Below, piece by piece: positions 32,778-40,076 of a stretch of 64,000 bases of DNA. The number at the start of each line of letters is the position of its first letter. Position 1 is the first letter of the stretch. The position numbers were made by a program, and so were the translations under genes. The stretch spans positions 62,001-126,000 of the forward strand of contig JBAZPT010000002.1 of NCBI GenBank assembly GCA_041645535.1, given 5' to 3'. Under the pieces are notes generated by a model. It saw only the letters and a program-made list of their open reading frames with translations, had not been told where the DNA came from and did not search any database. The DNA comes from JBAZPT01 sp041645535. GTDB taxonomy: Bacteria > Patescibacteriota > Minisyncoccia > Moranbacterales > UBA2206.

Positions 32778-33164
32778 ATGACGGATCATTTAGAAGCTGG
32801 AAAAATCGGCGAGCAGGTAGCGGCTAACCTTTTGCAAAGCAACGGCTACCAGATTTTAGAAATGAATTATAAAAACTCCCTAGGCAAACGGCTGGGAGAA
32901 ATTGACATTATTGCCGAAGATAAAGAAGCTGGAGAACTGGTTTTTGTTGAAGTGAAGACGCGAAGATTACAGGGCAATGAAGACACTTTGCCGGAAGAAA
33001 ACATTACCCGCTCAAAACTGCGCAAACTCACACGCATTGCCGGCTCATATCTCAACCGCCGGAACTGGCAGGGGCGAGATTACCGTTTTGACGCTGTTTC
33101 CGTGTGGCTGGATTGGGACGCAAGGAACGCCAAAGTCAAACATTTGAAAAACATCTTTTTATAA
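32778..33164 (+). CDS. YraN-family (UPF0102) endonuclease-like protein
   Basis: 128 aa, family length. Core motifs GEIDIIAEDKEAGELVFVEVKTRR form the D-ExK site of a restriction-endonuclease fold (UPF0102/YraN). Its role is probably in DNA processing or recombination, not established. No SD. A hairpin element starts at its stop codon. Confidence 0.9.
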   Translation: MTDHLEAGKIGEQVAANLLQSNGYQILEMNYKNSLGKRLGEIDIIAEDKEAGELVFVEVKTRRLQGNEDTLPEENITRSKLRKLTRIAGSYLNRRNWQGRDYRFDAVSVWLDWDARNAKVKHLKNIFL

Positions 33165-33221
33165 TTGCTAGCAAGCACACAAGCGAAAGCTTGCTTTCAT
33201 TTGGTGCGAGCGACGCAATTA
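33162..33221. repeat. Nested inverted repeat after yraN
   Basis: TAATTGC (33162-33168) / GCAATTA (33215-33221) enclose GCAAGC (33171-33176) / GCTTGC (33189-33194). The first bases overlap the stop codon. The rest of 33222-33303 shows nothing else. Confidence 0.55.
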
Positions 33222-33303
33222 CATGGATAACACATAGACAGGCAGTTGATATTTTGATAGACTAATCACAGCGATATTAAAGTAACCATTAAATAAAGCA
33301 ACT

Positions 33304-33666
33304 ATGGATCAAAAAGTGTTAGCTGAATTAAAAGAAGCCTTGCTCAAGGAAAAATCCGAGCTGGAAGAAAACTTATCCCGCATCGCCAAGCCTGTAGACG
33401 ATAAAGGAGACTATAAAACATCTTTTGAAGAAATCGGGAGCGACCGCGAAGACAACACTACCGAAGTTGAACAATATGCGGACACTTTGCCGGTAGAGAT
33501 AACGCTGGAGAAGAAATTACAGGCCGTCATTGAAGCTTTGGAAAAAATGGAAAAAGGCACTTATGGAATCTGCGCCGAATGCGGAGAAGAAATTGAAATC
33601 GACCGCCTACGCGCCAATCCTTCCGCCCGGCGCTGTATTAAATGCAAAAATCAAGCCTCCGCGTAG
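33304..33666 (+). CDS. TraR/DksA-type zinc-finger protein
   Basis: 120 aa. A coiled-coil first half (EALLKEKSELEENLSRIAK) is followed by YGICAECGEEI...RRCIKCKN, the C-x2-C...C-x2-C zinc finger of the DksA/TraR family. Members bind the RNA polymerase secondary channel and tune transcription with ppGpp. It lies 12 nt before lspA, a common neighbour in this group. Confidence 0.92.
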   Translation: MDQKVLAELKEALLKEKSELEENLSRIAKPVDDKGDYKTSFEEIGSDREDNTTEVEQYADTLPVEITLEKKLQAVIEALEKMEKGTYGICAECGEEIEIDRLRANPSARRCIKCKNQASA

Positions 33667-33678
33667 CTTGCCAAACCG

Positions 33679-34095
33679 ATGCTTGGAAAAAATAAAATTA
33701 TCCTTTTCACATTTTTAATCTTAGCTGACCAGTTGAGTAAATATTTAATCCGCCATTCCAGCGGGTTTTATATTTGCAATTTTGGAGTTGCTTTTGGCAT
33801 AAAGATTCCTGATATTATCTTTTGGATTTTTTGGCTGGCAATAATATTTTTTATTCTTTTTGGCTTGTACAAAAAATGCTTCCTTCATTCTACTTTATAC
33901 ATTCTACTTATATTAGCCGGCGCTGTATCCAATATCATCGATCGTTTGTATTTCGGCTGCATTATTGATTTTATCGATCTCAAAATATGGCCGGTGTTCA
34001 ATTTGGCAGATGTCTTTATCACTCTCGGAGTAATCCTTCTTATTTTTTCTTTTTACAAAGAGACCTCCAAATCATCCTTGACAAAAAAGACTTAG
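33679..34095 (+). CDS. lspA: Lipoprotein signal peptidase (signal peptidase II)
   Basis: 138 aa with four membrane segments. DQLSKYLI near the start; the catalytic aspartates are in NIIDRL and NLADVFI. It removes signal peptides from diacylated prolipoproteins, such as the product of 18644-18979. Slightly shorter than typical (about 155-165 aa): the loop after the first segment is short. Confidence 0.93.
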   Translation: MLGKNKIILFTFLILADQLSKYLIRHSSGFYICNFGVAFGIKIPDIIFWIFWLAIIFFILFGLYKKCFLHSTLYILLILAGAVSNIIDRLYFGCIIDFIDLKIWPVFNLADVFITLGVILLIFSFYKETSKSSLTKKT

Positions 34096-34129
34096 TCCAT
34101 TATAATGGAAATATATCCAAAATAATGGA
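34078..34129 (+). promoter_or_regulatory. Promoter and twin operator of the MNT-HEPN operon
   Basis: Consensus TTGACA (34078-34083), 17-nt spacer, TATAAT (34101-34106). The perfect palindrome TCCATTATAATGGA (34096-34109) covers the -10 box; a second copy, TCCAAAATAATGGA (34116-34129), lies 20 bp downstream, on the same face of the helix. The -35 box lies inside the end of lspA. Confidence 0.85.
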
Positions 34130-34144
34130 ATTTAATATAAACCT

Positions 34145-34681
34145 ATGAATTGGCTATTTTTTATCACTTCCCAACAAAAAATCCTGGCTTTTTTGGGCGA
34201 AAATTCCGGAGAAGAATTTCAGGAAAAAGAAATCTCCAAAGAAACAGGCGTAAAAAAATCGGCAGTTAATTTAGCTTTGCGTCCCCTGGTTAAACTTAGC
34301 CTGATAAACCGCAGAAAAATTGGCCGGAGTTCGCTTTACAGCGCTGATGCCAATAATAATCTGATTCGGGAAATAAAAATCATTTTGAGCATATTGGCGC
34401 TTAATCCGCTTATGGAAAAATTAAAATCAGAAAGCATGCGGGTCATTCTTTTTGGATCTCTCGCGACAGGCAAAAACAAACGAAACAGCGATATTGATCT
34501 TTTTGTCTTAACAAACAATCCAGGAAGTGTTAGAAAAATTATAAATGAGTCTGCTTTTGCAGAGCGAATACAATTAATCACAAAAACTCCCGCTGAAATG
34601 CTAAAAATTAACAAAAACAAGCCCCTGCTTTTTCAGGAAATTGAAAAAGGCAGAGTGCTTTGGGAAACAAATGAAAACTAA
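34145..34681 (+). CDS. Winged-helix plus MNT nucleotidyltransferase (antitoxin)
   Basis: 178 aa. Residues 1-70 form a winged helix (EKEISKETGVKKSAVNLALRPLVKLSLI); residues about 98-125 carry LFGSLATGKNKRNSDIDLF, the minimal nucleotidyltransferase signature. MNT antitoxins neutralise their HEPN partner by adding AMP to it. The fused HTH probably binds the two operators upstream. Overlaps the HEPN gene by 11 nt. Confidence 0.9.
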   Translation: MNWLFFITSQQKILAFLGENSGEEFQEKEISKETGVKKSAVNLALRPLVKLSLINRRKIGRSSLYSADANNNLIREIKIILSILALNPLMEKLKSESMRVILFGSLATGKNKRNSDIDLFVLTNNPGSVRKIINESAFAERIQLITKTPAEMLKINKNKPLLFQEIEKGRVLWETNEN

Positions 34682-35102
34682 AGAATTTGAAAAATGCTTG
34701 GAACGAGGGAAAATAAAGATTTTTTCCAGAGCCAAACAGCTAGTTTCCAAAGAACTAGACCTAGCTAAACAGGATCTGAAATCTTCAGAAAAAAGTTTTT
34801 TAGGTAAAAATTATCGCTGGGCTACGATTCAGGCATATTATTCAATGTTTCATACCGCCCGGGCTTTAATTTACCAAAGGGGATATCGCGAGAAAAGCCA
34901 TTTTTGCCTAGCAGAGGCATTGAAGTCTTTTTATGTTTCGGAAAATATTTTACCCTCCAGATTTTTAGAGGCCTTGCAGCTTGGAAAATCCTTACGTGAA
35001 AACGCTGATTATTATGGCGACTTTGACAAAGCTGGAACGGAAAGCATGCTTGAAAGCGCGAAAGATTTTTTGAGGGAAACAAAAAAAATTCTGAAGAAAT
35101 AA
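34671..35102 (+). CDS. HEPN-domain protein (toxin)
   Basis: 143 aa from ATG 34671, overlapping the MNT gene. All-helical HEPN fold: WATIQAYYSMFHTARALIYQRGYREKSHFC, with the Arg...His residues of the RNase motif (R-x3-H in REKSH, or R-x6-H from RGYREKSH). HEPN toxins cut RNA. Gene order and overlap fit a MNT-HEPN toxin-antitoxin module. Confidence 0.88.
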   Translation: MKTKEFEKCLERGKIKIFSRAKQLVSKELDLAKQDLKSSEKSFLGKNYRWATIQAYYSMFHTARALIYQRGYREKSHFCLAEALKSFYVSENILPSRFLEALQLGKSLRENADYYGDFDKAGTESMLESAKDFLRETKKILKK

Positions 35103-35114
35103 AAAACTATTTTG

Positions 35115-35149
35115 GCAAAAGAAAAAAGACAGGGTCGGTTGACGCCTGC
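35115..35149 (-). terminator. Terminator of the 35165-35425 gene
   Basis: On the minus strand GGCAGG-11 nt-CCTGTC followed by TTTTTTCTTTT. Differs from the 2556-2592 terminator at only two positions in the 24-nt stem-loop. Confidence 0.8.
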
Positions 35150-35164
35150 CATTTATGCTTTTTA

Positions 35165-35425
35165 CTATATATATTCTATAAGAGTGTCTGGTTTATCTTT
35201 GTGACAGCTATAACCCCCACAACATCCAATCCAAGCACCACCAAGTACATGATAGACAGTAATAAACAAGCTTTTATGGTCTCTTTTCATCCTTTTTAGT
35301 ATAACATCCACTTCTTTGCAGCTCATTTTTCTTTCAACTATCTTTTCTATTGCTTCATGAAACTCTGTACCATAAACATAGCCATCATAACTACGATAAA
35401 TTGATTTAAACCTATGTTCACACAT
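35165..35425 (-). CDS. Small protein, unknown
   Basis: 86 aa, SD AAGGAGG 8 nt before the ATG. Contains a short glycine/cysteine stretch near the end (GGAWIGCCGGYSCHKD). Not membrane-like overall. No family recognised; it belongs to the group of strong-SD small genes. Confidence 0.65.
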   Translation of the reverse strand: MCEHRFKSIYRSYDGYVYGTEFHEAIEKIVERKMSCKEVDVILKRMKRDHKSLFITVYHVLGGAWIGCCGGYSCHKDKPDTLIEYI

Positions 35426-35519
35426 AATTTATCCTCCTTATTTTTAAAGAACAAAGCACTTTTTTGAGGAAATTATTTCCCTTTCAAAATATTCAAAATG
35501 TTAAAATCTTTGAAGGGGA

Positions 35520-35542
35520 GGCAGGTGTTTTTAATACCTGCC
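35520..35542 (-). terminator. Hairpin after the 35551-35739 gene
   Basis: GGCAGGT-9 nt-ACCTGCC perfect stem, but no T-run follows on the minus strand, so termination is uncertain. Confidence 0.4.
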
Positions 35543-35550
35543 CTTATTGG

Positions 35551-35739
35551 CTAGCGATCGTCACCTTTTTCGGGCAATGTATCACATAAGTGACTCGCGA
35601 ATTCCAAGAGTTCTTTCAGGAATTCTTCTTTACTTAGTTCTCCCTTGGCAAACATTGAGAACAGCCGAGGTCCAGCATATTGAAGATTTACTTCACTCAT
35701 AGCCACTTCCGATTCATATTCGGTAAATTCTTTTTTCAT
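35551..35739 (-). CDS. Small acidic helical protein, unknown
   Basis: 62 aa, SD AAAGGAGGG before the ATG. Acidic and helical (KGELSKEEFLKELLEF). Same strand as the gene at 35165 but separated by a 125-nt gap holding a hairpin. No family recognised. Confidence 0.65.
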   Translation of the reverse strand: MKKEFTEYESEVAMSEVNLQYAGPRLFSMFAKGELSKEEFLKELLEFASHLCDTLPEKGDDR

Positions 35740-35909
35740 ACGCCCTCCTTTAGCTCAAGGAACTGTTTTTTATTAAGCCAAGTTTTTAGCTTAACGATAA
35801 ATTGTATCAATAATTTCTAAGATAGTCAATAAATAGCCACGATTAGTCAATAACTTAAGATTATTTCCTTATATAAGGTTATTTTAAGCCTTAATTTTGT
35901 GGAATTTTA

Positions 35910-35938
35910 TTGACACATATTACACTGTGCTATATAAT
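35910..35938 (+). promoter_or_regulatory. Full-consensus promoter of trmB copy 4
   Basis: TTGACA (35910-35915), 17-nt spacer, TATAAT (35933-35938). The ATG at 35947 starts 8 nt after the -10 box, so the transcript should be leaderless. The palindrome CCTTATATAAGG (35867-35878) lies upstream. Confidence 0.88.
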
Positions 35939-35946
35939 AAACACAT

Positions 35947-36714
35947 ATGATTACCCAAGAACAATTAATTAATCTTGGATTCAGCCCGAAAGAAGCGGTT
36001 GTTTATTTGGCGCTTTTGGAGCTAGGACCGTCAACAGCCACTGAGATAGCCAGAAAAGCTGGAATTAATCGCACAACCAGCTATGATATTTTGGAATCAC
36101 TGCTAAGCGATGATCTAGCTAGTCTTACTGGCGAAGCAAAAATACAAAAGTATCGTGCAGAAAGTCCTGAAAAAGTCCTGAAATTTTTGGAAAGCAAAAT
36201 AGACATTGCTAAAGAAAGATTAAGTGAAGCGCAAATTTTACTGCCACAGCTTTTGTCGGTCTACAATATAAAAGAAAAACCCAAAGTAAAATTTTATGAG
36301 GGTATTGAAAAAATGAAAGAAGCCTTCGAAGACACACTGACTGCCGATGGAGAAATTTTGGCTTATGCTATTGGCGATATGATCCAGACAATTCCCGCTT
36401 ATTATTTTCAAGATTATTTTAAAAAACGGATTGAAAAAAATATAAAAGTCAGGGTAATTGCTCCAGACACTGCAGATAGTCGCAAAATAGCCGAAAATGA
36501 CAAGAAGGAATTGCGAACAACTATTTTAATTCCCGGAGATAAGTTCTATTTTTCCATTGAAACGGATATCTATAATGAAAAAGTCCTGGTTTTATCCTGG
36601 AAAGAAAAATTTGCAGTTATAATTGAAAGTGAAGAAATCGCCAGTGCACAAAGAAAAATTTTTGAGCTTTCCTGGGAAGGCGCTAAAAAAATTCAAACCT
36701 GGAATTCATTATAA
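35947..36714 (+). CDS. TrmB-family HTH regulator (copy 4)
   Basis: 255 aa. Winged helix (ATEIARKAGINRTTSYDILESL), a long coiled linker and an effector-type domain with VKFYEGIEKMKEAFEDT. Closest in pattern to copy 1 (shared QTIPAYYFQDYFKKRIEKNIKVR-like region). It lies 26 nt before comM on the same strand; whether they are cotranscribed is unclear. Confidence 0.9.
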   Translation: MITQEQLINLGFSPKEAVVYLALLELGPSTATEIARKAGINRTTSYDILESLLSDDLASLTGEAKIQKYRAESPEKVLKFLESKIDIAKERLSEAQILLPQLLSVYNIKEKPKVKFYEGIEKMKEAFEDTLTADGEILAYAIGDMIQTIPAYYFQDYFKKRIEKNIKVRVIAPDTADSRKIAENDKKELRTTILIPGDKFYFSIETDIYNEKVLVLSWKEKFAVIIESEEIASAQRKIFELSWEGAKKIQTWNSL

Positions 36715-36740
36715 AAAATTGATTAAATTAACTAAAATTT

Positions 36741-38279
36741 ATGCCTTCTAAAATATTATCCGCCGTCACTATTGGGCTCAAAAGCGAGCTGATTGAAGTC
36801 GAAGCGGATACATGCAAAGCTAACTTGCACCAATTCAATGTGGTGGGACTGCCGGATGCCGCCGTCAAAGAATCGCGCGACCGCGTGAGCGCGGCTATTC
36901 GCAACAGTAAATTCAAGCCCCCGCACCAGTGCGGCCGGGTGACTGTCAATCTCGCTCCCGCCGATCTCAAAAAAGAAGGGCCGATTTATGATTTGCCGAT
37001 GGCTTTGGGATTTTTGCTTGCCACCGGCCAAATCAGTTTTGATTGGAAAAATAAACTTTTTCTCGGCGAATTGTCGCTGGATGGCAAAGTCCGACCGGTG
37101 AAAGGCGTGCTCCCAATGGCAATTCTTGCCAAAGAAAAGGGAATTAAAGAGATGTATGTGCCGAGCGACAACGCCGCCGAGGCTTCTATAATTGAAGGAT
37201 TGACGGTTATTCCAGTCAGCACTTTGGTTGATTTAATCTTACATTTGCAGAATAAAATAAAAATAGCTCCGGCACCGAAAACGAATCTGGAAGAATTTTT
37301 TGCCGACGAAGAATATCTGGTGGATATGAACTATATTAAAGGCCAGGAACACGCCAAGCGCGCGCTGGAAATTGCCGCCGCCGGAGGGCATAATGTGATT
37401 CTTAATGGTCCGCCCGGATCGGGAAAAACAATGCTGGCCAAAACCATGGCTTCAATTTTGCCCAAACTCACCATTCCGGAAGCGCTGGAAGTGACCAAAA
37501 TATTTTCGGTCGCCGGGCATCTTCCGCGCGGAACCGCGCTTATTGCCAAGCGCCAATTCCGCTCACCGCACCACAGCGCCAGCGCGGTGTCATTGGTCGG
37601 CGGCGGAACATATCCACGGCCGGGCGAAATCAGCCTGTCGCACCGCGGTATTTTGTTTCTCGATGAATTTCCGGAATTTTCGCGCGCGGTTTTGGAAAAT
37701 CTGCGCCAGCCATTGGAAGACGGAACTATTACGGTTTCCCGCGCCCAAGGTTCGCTGGAATTTCCGGCACGCTTCACCATGGTCGCCGCTATGAACCCCT
37801 GCCCGTGCGGAAACGCCACCGATCCGGAAAAGGCTTGCGCCTGCTCTCCAGCCAGCATTATAAAATATCAAAGAAAAATTTCCGGACCGATTATGGACCG
37901 CATTGATTTGCATGTGGAAGTCCCGCGCATTAAATTTGAAAAACTATCCGAAGATAACCATTCGGAAAATTCAACGGCTATCCGCGCGCGGGTAGAAAAA
38001 GCCCGGGCGATACAAAAGGAAAGATTCGCCGGTCCGCCGGCTGGCGGAAAAACCATAACCAACAGCGAAATGGGCAGCGAACAGATCAAAAAATTCTGCA
38101 CGCTTGACGGGCCTTGCTTGGAGCTTATGAAAAACGCGGTCAATCGCATGCACTTGAGCGCGCGGGCATATTATCGTATTATAAAGGTCGCCCGCACTAT
38201 CGCCGATTTGTGCGCCTCGCCGACTATCCAGCCGGCGCATATCGCCGAATCGCTGCAATATCGGTTTAAAACGGAATGA
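36741..38279 (+). CDS. comM: YifB/ComM-type Mg-chelatase-like AAA+ ATPase
   Basis: 512 aa. N-terminal ChlI-like domain (VVGLPDAAVKESRDRVSAAI), Walker A GPPGSGKTMLAK near 225, Walker B LFLDEFPEF, a Cys-containing insert (NPCPCGN...CACS) and a C-terminal lid. ComM is a hexameric branch-migration helicase that helps integrate incoming single strands during natural transformation. Its presence beside a DNA-transport-like operon may be meaningful. Overlaps the next gene by 4 nt (ATGA). Confidence 0.94.
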   Translation: MPSKILSAVTIGLKSELIEVEADTCKANLHQFNVVGLPDAAVKESRDRVSAAIRNSKFKPPHQCGRVTVNLAPADLKKEGPIYDLPMALGFLLATGQISFDWKNKLFLGELSLDGKVRPVKGVLPMAILAKEKGIKEMYVPSDNAAEASIIEGLTVIPVSTLVDLILHLQNKIKIAPAPKTNLEEFFADEEYLVDMNYIKGQEHAKRALEIAAAGGHNVILNGPPGSGKTMLAKTMASILPKLTIPEALEVTKIFSVAGHLPRGTALIAKRQFRSPHHSASAVSLVGGGTYPRPGEISLSHRGILFLDEFPEFSRAVLENLRQPLEDGTITVSRAQGSLEFPARFTMVAAMNPCPCGNATDPEKACACSPASIIKYQRKISGPIMDRIDLHVEVPRIKFEKLSEDNHSENSTAIRARVEKARAIQKERFAGPPAGGKTITNSEMGSEQIKKFCTLDGPCLELMKNAVNRMHLSARAYYRIIKVARTIADLCASPTIQPAHIAESLQYRFKTE

Positions 38280-39211
38280 AAAAAATCTTTATTATTCTAT
38301 TTTTAATAGCTGCCACTTGGGCAATTTGTTCTTTTGTCGGCCGCCCCGACCGTGAATTGGATTTGAATAATTCTGCTAAAATTATTTCTCTAAATGACAA
38401 TGGTTTTTCATATAATGTTCGGACTTCCTCTGCTACAATCGAAGACTTTTTAAAAGAAAATGATATAGTTTTGGGCGAGCATGACCAGATTATTCCGGAA
38501 AAAAACACTCCGCTTCTGTCCGGAATGAACATTTCCATAAAAAGGGCTCTAAAAATAAAATTGCTAGCTGATGGAAAAAATTCCGAAGTTTATACCCTGG
38601 AAAATTCCGCTGGTGGCGCTCTTTGGGAAAATAAAATAAGTTTAGGTGAAGATGATATTGTTAAGCCAGACTTGAATTATTCATTGCATAGCGGCGATAA
38701 AATAGAAGTTATCCGGGTGGATATCCGGGAAGAAACAGCCAATGAAAGTATTCCTTACGCGACTAAACGCAATGAGGACGACAACTTGAGCTGGCGAATA
38801 AAAAAAGTTACGCAAAAGGGGATAAATGGAATAAATGAAATTCGCTATAAGGTGGTATCCTATAACGGCAAAGAAATTTCCAGAAAGATTCTTTCTCAAA
38901 ATGTCACTAAAGATCCAGTGAATGAAATTGTTACACAAGGAACATATATGAAGCTGGGCAAAGCGAAGACCGGACAGGGAACCTGGTATGCTTTTAAGGG
39001 CGGACTGTTCGCCGCCAGCACAACGCTTCCGCGCGGATCTTATGCCAAAGTAACCAACACAGAAAATGGCCAATCAGTCATCGTGCAAATCAACGACTAC
39101 GGCCCGCAAGGCAAAGGCCGGATCATTGACCTCGACAAAGTCGCCTTCGCCAAAATCGCATCGCTAGGAGCGGGGGTGATTGGGGTGAAGGTAGAACCGA
39201 TATTAAATTAA
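38276..39211 (+). CDS. DUF348/G5/RlpA-like secreted cell-wall protein
   Basis: 311 aa. Signal or anchor segment about 3-20; a ubiquitin-like DUF348 repeat region (about 35-135, SATIEDFLKENDIVLGEHD); a G5-like part (about 140-210, EETANESIPYATKRNEDDNL); and an RlpA-like double-psi barrel (about 225-311) with VQINDYGPQGKGRIIDLDKVAF. The layout resembles YabE/resuscitation-factor-type wall proteins. It probably acts on peptidoglycan. Confidence 0.85.
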   Translation: MKKIFIILFLIAATWAICSFVGRPDRELDLNNSAKIISLNDNGFSYNVRTSSATIEDFLKENDIVLGEHDQIIPEKNTPLLSGMNISIKRALKIKLLADGKNSEVYTLENSAGGALWENKISLGEDDIVKPDLNYSLHSGDKIEVIRVDIREETANESIPYATKRNEDDNLSWRIKKVTQKGINGINEIRYKVVSYNGKEISRKILSQNVTKDPVNEIVTQGTYMKLGKAKTGQGTWYAFKGGLFAASTTLPRGSYAKVTNTENGQSVIVQINDYGPQGKGRIIDLDKVAFAKIASLGAGVIGVKVEPILN

Positions 39212-39217
39212 AAAAAT

Positions 39218-40048
39218 ATGCCGACAAAACTCGGACAAAATTTCCTAAAGAATAGTGACATAGTCAAAAAAATTGTTGCAGCTGCTGATTTAAAAGCGGA
39301 TGATTTGGTTGTGGAAATCGGACCAGGAAAGGGAATTTTGACAGAAGAATTAGCAAAATATGCCGGAAAAGTTGTGGCCGTAGAATTGGATGAAAAGTTA
39401 TGTAAATTGTTACTTAACAAATTCAGTAACAATAAAAATATTGAAATAATTGAAGGAGATATTTTAAAAAGAAACATTTCCGGCTTACTTGGACATTGGA
39501 TGTCCAAGTCAAAAAAGACATCCGATGTCTTGCCAACCTACAAAGTTATCGCCAACTTGCCTTATTATATAACCTCTCCAATAATTAGATTATTTTTAGA
39601 AAGTGATTGTCCGCCAACTGAAATGATTTTGATGGTGCAAAAAGAAGTAGCGGAAAGGATAACTGCAAAAGCTGGACAAATGAGCATCCTGGCTGTTTCC
39701 GTACAATACTATGCCGACGCGGAGATTTTATTTGAAGTTGGAAAAGAAAATTTTGATCCGATACCAAAAGTAAATAGTGCAATCGTAAAGATTGCTCCGC
39801 ATTCTTCCTCGCCCTATCAAGGGAGAGGAACTAAAGGAGAGGGTGAGAATACAAAAAACTTTTTTAAAATCGTTCGCGCCGGATTTTCCGCTAAAAGAAA
39901 AACGCTGGTAAATAATTTATCCAGCAGTTTGCATTTGGACAAAAATTTGGTTGAAGAAAAAATAAAATCACTAAAAATAAAAAGCACAGCCAGAGCACAG
40001 GAGCTTTCAGTGGAAGATTGGAAGAAAATGGTTGAAATGTTTCCGTAA
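39218..40048 (+). CDS. rsmA: 16S rRNA adenine dimethyltransferase
   Basis: 276 aa. Motif I VEIGPGKGILTEEL, motif IV NLPYYIT, and C-terminal RAGFSAKRKTLVNNL identify RsmA/KsgA, which dimethylates two adjacent adenines of helix 45. Two insertions are coded by repeats: about 20 residues before NLPYYI (palindromes 39487-39530) and about 15 residues before FFKIVRAGF (palindrome 39807-39828). Confidence 0.95.
   Translation: MPTKLGQNFLKNSDIVKKIVAAADLKADDLVVEIGPGKGILTEELAKYAGKVVAVELDEKLCKLLLNKFSNNKNIEIIEGDILKRNISGLLGHWMSKSKKTSDVLPTYKVIANLPYYITSPIIRLFLESDCPPTEMILMVQKEVAERITAKAGQMSILAVSVQYYADAEILFEVGKENFDPIPKVNSAIVKIAPHSSSPYQGRGTKGEGENTKNFFKIVRAGFSAKRKTLVNNLSSSLHLDKNLVEEKIKSLKIKSTARAQELSVEDWKKMVEMFP
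39487..39530. repeat. Double GACATC palindrome inside rsmA
   Basis: ACTTGGACAT-TGG-ATGTCCAAGT (39487-39509) then AGACATC-C-GATGTCT (39516-39530). The same two-palindrome unit occurs at 59087-59134 in the opposite orientation. Confidence 0.88.
39807..39828. repeat. CCTCxCCCT palindrome inside rsmA
   Basis: CCTC-G-CCCT-atca-AGGG-A-GAGG. Related in wording to the CCCTCTCCC palindrome in pcrA (21530-21550). Coding. Confidence 0.7.
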
Positions 40049-40069
40049 AGATGTCCCGGTGGGGCGTCT
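40049..40069. repeat. Palindrome between rsmA and the UbiA gene
   Basis: AGATGTCCC-GGT-GGGGCGTCT (one G-T type mismatch) starting at the rsmA stop codon, in the 28-bp gap between convergent genes. Confidence 0.55.
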
Positions 40070-40076
40070 CTACAAT

